Shown here piece after piece: positions 29,498-34,767 of a stretch of 34,767 nucleotides of DNA (positions are counted from its first letter, which is position 1; every line of letters begins with the position of its first letter). Source of the DNA: Streptomyces flavofungini (GTDB lineage: Bacteria > Actinomycetota > Actinomycetes > Streptomycetales > Streptomycetaceae); contig NZ_BMVR01000027.1 of NCBI RefSeq assembly GCF_014650815.1, forward strand, positions 1-34,767, read 5' to 3'. Made by a program: the position numbers and the translations under genes. A model generated the notes under the pieces. That model searched no databases and had not been told where the DNA came from. It saw only the letters and a list, made by a program, of their open reading frames with translations.

Positions 29498-30730
29498 ATG
29501 ACATGGGACAGCCTTCCCCGAGCTCTCGGCTTCGCTCGAGCAGGGGACACCCCATCCACGGACCACCTCCCGGAACGCCTGCGGCCGGTGGCGGGTGCCC
29601 TCGTGCCGCTGGCCCTCGCCGCGACCACGACCGCCAGTGACGGCATTTCCGCGAGGTTCGACTACCTTCCCGCGCACCCGCCGCTCTTCGTGGCGATCCC
29701 GGTCGGGCTGCTCGTCGGCCTCGCGGCCTGGTTCCGCCACCGCCGTCCCGTGCTGCTTCTGCTGGCCGCGCTCGCCGCCTATGTGGTGCTGTCGGCCTGG
29801 TTCGCCGTGGTGTTCGCGCAGTACGCCCTGGCCGACCGCGCCGCCTCCTGGCGCCGTGTCGCCGTCGCCTCCACGGTCGCCGTCGCGGTGGTCGCTCCGC
29901 CGATCTGGCGGGGCGGCGGCCTTGACGCAGCGATCATGAGCGTGGGCATCTGCGTCTTCCCGGCCCTGCTCGGCCTGTACACGGGCGCCCGCCGCCGCCT
30001 CATGGCCGAGCTCCGGGAGCGCGCCGAGCGGGCCGAGCGCGAACAGCAGCAGCGGGTGCTGCAGGCCCGCAGCGACGAACGCGCCCAGATCGCCCGGGAC
30101 ATGCACGACGTCGTCACCCACCGGGTAGCCCTGATGGTGCTGCACGCGACCGCGCTCGAGGCGACCAAGGGTGCATCCGCCGTCGACATCGGCAAGCAGA
30201 TCGGCGCCATCGGCCGCGAGGCGCTGACCGAGCTCCGCTCGCTGGTGGAGGTCCTGCACACCGAATCCGAGGCCCCGCTCGCCCCGCAGCCCGGCCTGGC
30301 CGAGCTGGAGACGCTGATCGCCGACTCCCGCAGCCTGGGGACGCCGGCCACCCTGGAGCTGACCGGAGAGCACGGCGCCACCCGCCCACCCGAGCTGCCG
30401 GCCCTGATCGAGCACGCCGTCTACCGGGTGGTGCAGGAGGCTCTGACCAACGTCCACAAGCACGCCGCCGACGCCGAGACCCGCGTCCGAGTCCACTGCA
30501 CGTGCCGCCTGCTGTACCTCACGGTGATCAACCAGCACGGTGTCGGCGGCAACCCCTCCGGTCTGCCCAGCGGCGGCCACGGCCTGCTCGGCATCGCCGA
30601 ACGGATACGGCTCGTCGGCGGCGAACTCACCGCAGGCCCGACCCCGGACGGCGGCTTCGAGATCGCCGCCGAGATCCCGCTGGACGACGTACCCCAGAAG
30701 CAGCCCACCCACATGGAAGCCACGCGATGA
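29498..30730 (+). CDS. Sensor histidine kinase (second system)
   Basis: A 410-residue kinase with about four membrane segments (PLFVAIPVGLLVGLAAWF; PVLLLLAALAAYVVLSAWFA; VAVASTVAVAVVAPPIW; MSVGICVFPALLGLYTG), a coiled coil (ELRERAERAEREQQQRVLQA), the phospho-acceptor helix QIARDMHDVVTHRVALMVLH and an HATPase domain (YRVVQEALTNVHKHAADAET; GHGLLGIAERIRLVGGELTA). It is coupled to the regulator by ATGA (30727-30730). The first 20 residues are encoded by dispersed-repeat copy C (LPRALGFARAGDTPS), so the true start may be downstream of it, or the repeat has been captured as an N-terminal extension. Confidence 0.93.
   Translation: MTWDSLPRALGFARAGDTPSTDHLPERLRPVAGALVPLALAATTTASDGISARFDYLPAHPPLFVAIPVGLLVGLAAWFRHRRPVLLLLAALAAYVVLSAWFAVVFAQYALADRAASWRRVAVASTVAVAVVAPPIWRGGGLDAAIMSVGICVFPALLGLYTGARRRLMAELRERAERAEREQQQRVLQARSDERAQIARDMHDVVTHRVALMVLHATALEATKGASAVDIGKQIGAIGREALTELRSLVEVLHTESEAPLAPQPGLAELETLIADSRSLGTPATLELTGEHGATRPPELPALIEHAVYRVVQEALTNVHKHAADAETRVRVHCTCRLLYLTVINQHGVGGNPSGLPSGGHGLLGIAERIRLVGGELTAGPTPDGGFEIAAEIPLDDVPQKQPTHMEATR
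29512..29553. repeat. Dispersed GC-rich element, copy C (start of kinase gene)
   Basis: CTTCCCCGAGCTCTCGGCTT then CGCTCGAGCAGGGGACACCCC is the reverse complement of copy A, with three to five differences across the core. Relative to the gene it has the same orientation and frame as copy A, giving LPRALGFARAGDTPS against QALDPARAGDTPS. Confidence 0.75.
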
Positions 30731-31407
30731 CCGAGACGATGACCCGGGTCCTGATCGTGGACGACGAATGGATGGTGCGCTCCATGCTCAGCACCATCAT
30801 GTCGTCCGCCCCCGACATCGAAGTGGTGGGCGAGGCAGCGGACGGCAGTACGGCGGTGTCGATGGCCGCCGCCCTGGAGCCGGACGTCGTCCTGATGGAC
30901 ATCCGGATGCCCCGCAGCGACGGCCTGACCGCCACAGAGCGCCTCACCTGCTCGCCCCGCCCGCCGCGCGTCGTCGTGCTGACCACCTTCGACCTGGACG
31001 AATACGTCCAGACAGCGCTGCGTCACGGGGCCGTCGGTTTCCTGCTGAAGGACGCCACCGCGGATGACATGATCGCTGCGGTGCGCAGCGCGGCCCGCGG
31101 CGACGCGATGCTCTCCCCGAAGGTGACTCGCCGCCTCATCCGCCGCTTCACGGAGGAAGACGGCCCCTCCGCCGAGCGGCAGCGCCGCCGCTCCGAGGCC
31201 CGCAGCCGCCTGGAGGCCCTGACGGAGAAGGAGCGCGAGGTCCTGATCGCTCTGAGCAGCGGCCTCTCCAATACCGACATCGCCGCGGCCCTGCACGTGA
31301 GCGAGGCCACCGCAAAGACCCACATCAGCCGGATCCTGTCGAAGCTCTCCCTCACCAACCGCGTCCAGGCGGCGATCCTGGCCCACCATGCGGGGCTCGT
31401 GGACTAG
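30727..31407 (+). CDS. NarL/LuxR-family response regulator (second system)
   Basis: A 226-residue regulator with acidic pair DD near residue 11-12, phospho-acceptor Asp in PDVVLMDIRMPRSDG, Thr in VVVLTTFDLDEYVQ, Lys in GFLLKDATADDM, and a LuxR helix-turn-helix (LTEKEREVLIALSSGLSNTD then IAAALHVSEATAKTHISRIL). It resembles the first regulator in layout, but its linker holds a run of basic and acidic residues (SAERQRRRSEARSRLE). Target genes are not adjacent on the same strand; the multicopper oxidase is divergent from the operon and the likeliest neighbour to be controlled. Confidence 0.95.
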   Translation: MTETMTRVLIVDDEWMVRSMLSTIMSSAPDIEVVGEAADGSTAVSMAAALEPDVVLMDIRMPRSDGLTATERLTCSPRPPRVVVLTTFDLDEYVQTALRHGAVGFLLKDATADDMIAAVRSAARGDAMLSPKVTRRLIRRFTEEDGPSAERQRRRSEARSRLEALTEKEREVLIALSSGLSNTDIAAALHVSEATAKTHISRILSKLSLTNRVQAAILAHHAGLVD

Positions 31408-31839
31408 GGACTTCTTCGCCATCCATCGATAGCGGTGTCCCCGGCGGGCTCTTTGGATTTCTCACACAATCCCAACAGCCGCCGGAGGTACCTCAGTTAC
31501 GCCCGGCCGCTGTACGGCCTGGTGACAGATGGGCGGTGAACTTCCCGTCGGGCCGTTCACGCAGCCAGCCGCGGTCGGCCAACTTCGTGGGCTTTCCGCG
31601 CATGGATGATCTCACGCCTAGAGAGCGCGCCGCGGTCGCCCGTTTCGCCGGTCTCGTGGACCAACGCCAGGTGAAGGCGACCGCGACATTCGATGCGGAG
31701 CAGACCATCGAGACCGGACATCTCCCCGCCGCCCACGAGCCCGGGAGTCGGAGCGCTGCTGCCCGCCCTCGCGCTCCTGTTGGTCAAGTGAGCGCTCCTT
31801 GAGCGGGTGTGGGGGCGGGATCGGTTGCGGGCCGCTTCG
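31408..31839. other. Gene-free stretch after the second two-component system
   Basis: 432 bases with no convincing gene. A minus frame (31493-31708) contains KPTKLADRGWLRERPDGKFT, which looks like protein sequence (helix-turn-helix or transposase style), but it lacks neighbours and a ribosome site. A plus frame through the same bases reads DDLTPRERAAVARFAGLVDQ. I take both as remnants or chance and name neither. Confidence 0.5.
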
Positions 31840-32757
31840 TTATGGGCGTCTGCTGCCCGCCGAGGGGCTCTGTTCCGCGTCCCGTGGTGGCGGAGGAAGC
31901 GCCTGCTTGAGGTTGTCGAGTGCGCGACGCGCCGTGGCGATGCGTTCGCGGAGCAGATCTGGGTCGACGGGCACCGCTGCACCGGAGGGAGTCACGGCAT
32001 CGCGCTCGGGGTCGCGCTCCCTCTCCATGTCGCGCGCCTCCTCCAGCGAGGTGATGACCACGCGGATGAGGACGTTGACCAGGACGAAGGAGGCCAGCAG
32101 GACGTACGAGGCGTAGTAGACGAAGCTCCAGCGAGAGATCTCCAGACCCGCACGGACCGCGTCACCCAGGCCGTCCAAGGTCATCAACAGGAACAGAGCG
32201 AGGACGGCACGGCCGATGGAGCCGAAGTGCTCGGGGTCGTGGTCGGCGAAGAAGACCCAGCCCACCATCGCGTACAGATACAGCAGCAGGGCGCCGACGA
32301 GCAGGAAGCTGACGGTACCCGGCAGGCTGCGCCCCACGGCGACCATCACCACACGCAGCTGTGGCAGAAAGCGGGCCGCCCGCAGGATGCGGGCCAGACG
32401 CAACAGCCGCAGGACGGTGCCGTTCTCACGGATGACGGGCAGGAACGCGGACAGGAGCACGGCCAGGTCGAAGAGGTTCCACGGGTCGCGGAGGAAGTCC
32501 TTGGGGCGATCCGCATGCGCTGCGACGCGTAGGAGTATCTCGATGGTGAAGGCGGCCACACAGCAGTGCTCGGCGAGGCTCAACCACCGGTGCCAGTCCG
32601 CCACCAGACCCGCATACGTCTCCACGCCCAGCAGAGCCGCGTTGGCGAGGATCAGTGCGAAGACGGTGACCGCGAACCAGCGTGCTTCGGTGACGGCCCG
32701 GCAGCGCGTCGCGAGAACCTCGCGCGCGCATAAGGCCCTGGCCGTGGGGTCCGACAT
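31840..32757 (-). CDS. Voltage-gated cation channel, single-domain (NaChBac-like), unusual filter
   Basis: A 305-residue six-helix channel subunit of the bacterial Nav/Cav type, working as a tetramer. Helix S4 (about 115-135) has arginines every third residue (R117, R120, R123, R126, R129). The pore helix ends with the filter TLDGLGD (193-199) where NaChBac has TLESWAS. The Glu of the EEEE ring is Asp195, the Trp is Leu197, and Asp199 sits at the seventh position. A coiled coil (LLRERIATARRALDNLKQAL, 268-287) follows S6, as in Nav channels, for tetramer assembly. ATG 32757 has AGGAAG upstream. Asp at the third and seventh positions and Gly at the fourth are features of Ca2+-selective filters, so Ca2+ selectivity is inferred. 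Confidence 0.9.
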   Translation of the reverse strand: MSDPTARALCAREVLATRCRAVTEARWFAVTVFALILANAALLGVETYAGLVADWHRWLSLAEHCCVAAFTIEILLRVAAHADRPKDFLRDPWNLFDLAVLLSAFLPVIRENGTVLRLLRLARILRAARFLPQLRVVMVAVGRSLPGTVSFLLVGALLLYLYAMVGWVFFADHDPEHFGSIGRAVLALFLLMTLDGLGDAVRAGLEISRWSFVYYASYVLLASFVLVNVLIRVVITSLEEARDMERERDPERDAVTPSGAAVPVDPDLLRERIATARRALDNLKQALPPPPRDAEQSPSAGSRRP

Positions 32758-32851
32758 CCTGCTTCCTCACATCTCGTCGGTGCGGCACCCACCACCGGCC
32801 AACAGATCGGAAAGGCGGGGTTGTTGAGACATCCCGCGATGGGGGACACTT

Positions 32852-32865
32852 CTACAGGCTTGTAG
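32852..32865. promoter_or_regulatory. CTACA-N4-TGTAG operator upstream of TatA-like gene
   Basis: CTACA-GGCT-TGTAG, with flanks TT and ATG as in the site before Spo0M. Its right end is 55 bases before the TatA-like ATG at 32921. It lies in the gap divergent from the cation channel, so it could control either gene. Confidence 0.5.
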
Positions 32866-32920
32866 ATGCAGGCGCGTCGAGCGCCGAACCGCCACGCATA
32901 CCCGGGAGTGAGTGGACCTG

Positions 32921-33094
32921 ATGTTCGGCTTGAGCGAGCTGGCCCTGATCCTCCTCGTCGTCGTGGTCATCCTCGCGGTGAGGAAGCTGCCCGGGCTGAC
33001 ACGGTCGGCAGGCATGGCGGCCCGCGTCCTCAGGAGCGAGAAGCGCACGCTCAAGAACGACCCCGAGGGCCCGGACCCCGCCCAGCACCCCTGA
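32921..33094 (+). CDS. Stand-alone TatA-like protein
   Basis: A 57-residue protein: short N-terminus FGLSELALI, one membrane helix (ILLVVVVILAVRKLPGL, with the FG pair before it and the hinge Pro-Gly), and an amphipathic basic helix (RSAGMAARVLRSEKRTLKND). This is the TatA/TatE pattern, a pore-forming part of twin-arginine export. GTG 32912 is an alternative start. No tatB or tatC is present here. It is shorter than housekeeping TatA proteins (70-100 residues), whose acidic tail is longer, so it may be an auxiliary copy. The operator upstream links it to Spo0M. Confidence 0.8.
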   Translation: MFGLSELALILLVVVVILAVRKLPGLTRSAGMAARVLRSEKRTLKNDPEGPDPAQHP

Positions 33095-33157
33095 ACACCC
33101 CTGTGCGGGCGACTGCGCGCCGTGAACTGTTCGCAGCGTGGGCCGGTAGGCTCCGCT

Positions 33158-33250
33158 CACTTCACCCACCTGCGCAACGGTCAGCCCTACGCCCACCTGA
33201 TCCTGGACGGGGCGCTTCTGCCCCTGTGCGTCGGCATGCCGCCTTCGTGC
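33158..33250 (+). pseudogene. Possible IS5-type transposase scrap
   Basis: One plus frame reads HFTHLRNGQPYAHLILDGAL then LPLCVGMPPSC. The pattern Y-x-LILDG-x-L resembles the first DDE aspartate region of IS5-type transposases (VILDGTLIPI). About 30 residues are visible, no start or terminal repeats, so the resemblance is tentative. Confidence 0.25.
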
Positions 33251-33335
33251 CGCGTCGCCTTGCCCCGCCCGCACCGGGTCTTGATGACTTGCTGACGTCT
33301 TCTTAGCGACATCCTGGCACGAACGCCCGTACCAA

Positions 33336-33356
33336 CATTGCCGGGAACCGGCAATG
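33336..33356. terminator. 9-bp hairpin, terminator or operator
   Basis: CATTGCCGG, loop GAA, CCGGCAATG: a perfect stem lying 240 bases after the TatA-like stop and 167 bases before the YqiJ-like start. There is no T-run. It could end the TatA-like transcript or be a dimer-binding site for the next unit. Confidence 0.4.
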
Positions 33357-33522
33357 CGGCAGACGGTGATCCTGGGCATGATGGACGTGAGGGAAGCACT
33401 GCGGATGGCCTTGATGCCGGACACCGGCACATTCGGAGCCGTGCCGGGATCAGGGCCCCTCGACTGTCGTGCACGGACCGGCGTATACCGCGGAACGAGA
33501 TGAATCGGGGGAGGGACCGGGC

Positions 33523-34143
33523 ATGAGTGCGTTCGTCGAAGCCAGCATGGGGTTTCCCACGGCCGTGTTCACGGCTGCCCTCGTCGTGGTCGTGGTCTTC
33601 TGGCTCCTCGTCGCCGCGGGCGTCACCGAATCCGACGGGTTCGACGCGGACACGAGCTTGTCTGCGTGGGGCCTGGGCGGTGCGCCCGCCACGGTCGCCG
33701 TCTCGTTCATGACGGTGCTGTCCTGGTTCCTGAGCCTGTCCGCGAGCGTGCTCTCGTCGGCGGTCGCCCTCTCGGGCACGGTGCGATTCGTCGCCGGTGC
33801 CGTCGCTCTCATCGCCGTACCGCTGCTCGCCTGGCGGGTGACGCGGGTGGCCGTGCGCCCCTTCGCGAGATTCTTCCCCGACGAACCCGGGCCGTCCCGG
33901 CAGGACTTCATCGGGTCGGTCTGCTCCATCCGCACGGGGCGGGTGGACGCGGACTTCGGCCAGGCCGAGGTCGCCGCCAGGGACGGCTCAACCGCCGTCG
34001 TCCAGGTCCGGCAGTACGGCACCGACTCCCTGAGCCGGGGCAGCACCGGGCTGCTGTACGCCTACGACGACACCGGCGAGTTCTTCTGGGTCGCGCCCTA
34101 CGACGCGGCGCTCGATCCGCAGCCGCACCCCCACCGCGACTGA
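33523..34143 (+). CDS. YqiJ-like membrane protein (flotillin partner)
   Basis: A 206-residue membrane protein with three to four helices (FTAALVVVVVFWLLVAAGVT; VAVSFMTVLSWFLSLSASVL; VRFVAGAVALIAVPLLAWRV) followed by an OB-fold-like domain (FIGSVCSIRTGRVDADFGQA, EVAARDGSTAVVQVRQYG). This is the YqiJ/OB-NfeD layout, in which the protein partners a flotillin in membrane microdomains. ATG 33523 follows GGGGGAGG. The flotillin gene starts 78 bases downstream, as in E. coli yqiJ-yqiK, which supports the assignment. Confidence 0.85.
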   Translation: MSAFVEASMGFPTAVFTAALVVVVVFWLLVAAGVTESDGFDADTSLSAWGLGGAPATVAVSFMTVLSWFLSLSASVLSSAVALSGTVRFVAGAVALIAVPLLAWRVTRVAVRPFARFFPDEPGPSRQDFIGSVCSIRTGRVDADFGQAEVAARDGSTAVVQVRQYGTDSLSRGSTGLLYAYDDTGEFFWVAPYDAALDPQPHPHRD

Positions 34144-34221
34144 ACCGCCGCCCACCACCTCTTCTCACCTCACCGGGGCCCGGCCACGTCCACGCCCCAG
34201 GAATCACTAGGACGTCACCAC

Positions 34222-34767
34222 ATGGATGCCATCACCGTGGGCATAGGCGTGTCTGTCGCCGTTGTCCTGCTCATCGTCATCGTGCTGCTGCTGGTCCTCA
34301 CCCGACTGTTCCGCAAGGTGGAGCAGGGCAAGGCGCTCATCGTCTCCAAGATGCGGAAGGTCGACGTGACCTTCACCGGGCAGGTCGTCCTGCCCGTGCT
34401 GCACAAGGCCGAGACCATGGACATCTCGGTGAAGACCATCGACATCACCCGCACCGGCCGTGACGGCCTGATCTGCCGGGACAACATCCGCGCCGACATC
34501 CGGATCTCGTTCTTCGTCCGCGTGAACAAGACCGTCGAGGACGTCATCCGGGTCGCCCAGGCCATCGGCACGGCGCGCGCCAGCGATCAGAACACACTGC
34601 AGGAACTGTTCAACGCCAAGTTCTCCGAGGCGCTGAAGACCGTCGGCAAGCAGATGGACTTCTCCGACCTGTACACCAAGCGCGACGAGCTGCGCGACCG
34701 CATCATCCAGGTCGTCGGCACCGATCTGAACGGCTACAGCCTGGAGGACGCGGCGATCGACTACCTG
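34222..34767 (+). CDS. Flotillin (YqiK-like SPFH protein), N-terminal part
   Basis: The first 182 residues of a flotillin, cut by the right edge. A membrane helix (VGIGVSVAVVLLIVIVLLLV) is followed by the SPFH start: RKVEQGKALIVSKMRKVDVT, FTGQVVLPVLHKAETMDISV, then the DGLICRDNIRADIRISFFVR strand pair and the helix LFNAKFSEALKTVGKQMDFS. Flotillins scaffold lipid-raft-like patches of the membrane. The YqiJ-like protein is directly upstream and likely co-transcribed. ATG 34222 is preceded by AGGA nine bases earlier. Confidence 0.93.
   Translation, partial: MDAITVGIGVSVAVVLLIVIVLLLVLTRLFRKVEQGKALIVSKMRKVDVTFTGQVVLPVLHKAETMDISVKTIDITRTGRDGLICRDNIRADIRISFFVRVNKTVEDVIRVAQAIGTARASDQNTLQELFNAKFSEALKTVGKQMDFSDLYTKRDELRDRIIQVVGTDLNGYSLEDAAIDYL

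Larger units (their letters stand above)
33095..33522. other. Gene-poor stretch between TatA-like and YqiJ-like genes
   Basis: 428 bases holding a possible transposase scrap and a strong 9-bp hairpin, and just before the right end the ribosome site of the next gene. No complete gene is seen. Confidence 0.5.

Overview
The window is high-GC actinobacterial DNA and reads as Streptomyces or a close relative. The reasons are the extreme G/C bias at third codon positions, the frequent GTG starts, the many ATGA start/stop overlaps, and families typical of the group (Spo0M, paired tandem universal stress proteins, NarL-type two-component pairs, a Pat-like GNAT/acyl-CoA synthetase fusion). I saw no tRNA, rRNA, CRISPR array or intact insertion sequence.

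Left third (1-13240): an energy and dormancy island. On the minus strand lie a hydrogenase-maturation unit (endopeptidase, hypF, hypC) and a unit of Pat-like acetyltransferase, CBS-BON protein, flavodoxin and an Rv1733c-like membrane protein. The sulfhydrogenase-type beta subunit (hydB-like) then runs off the left edge. On the plus strand are three two-domain universal stress proteins and a GAPDH. These families (USP, CBS, Rv1733c-like) resemble the mycobacterial DosR/DevR and streptomycete OsdR dormancy regulons. I found repeated GGGCC-N4-GGCCC palindromes upstream of pat, between the maturation unit and the first USP, and upstream of the second USP. They have the 5-4-5 geometry of a DevR box, so one hypoxia/redox regulator may drive hydrogenase maturation, protein acetylation and stress proteins together. 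The structural hydrogenase genes and hypABDE are not in the window.

Middle (13240-24560): a small membrane peptide, a DUF4190-like membrane protein, an HNH-nuclease remnant, a STAS membrane protein coupled to NhaA (which ends in an EF-hand-like loop), a decayed small gene, a GNAT coupled to an acyltransferase-3 membrane protein, two coupled CNNM/CorC-type CBS transporters, and an ABC exporter with its own NarL-type two-component system and a TACTCCC-CT-GGGAGTA operator candidate.

Right third (24660-34767): Spo0M with a His-rich tract and an apparent one-base frameshift, a secreted SnoaL/SgcJ-like protein divergent from a short MarR-like regulator, a membrane-anchored multicopper oxidase, a second NarL-type two-component pair, a voltage-gated cation channel with the unusual filter TLDGLGD, a TatA-like protein, and a YqiJ-like membrane protein followed by a flotillin that runs off the right edge. 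Spo0M and TatA share an upstream CTACA-N4-TGTAG operator. A dispersed Streptomyces-type GC-rich palindromic element occurs three times, each time inside a coding sequence.
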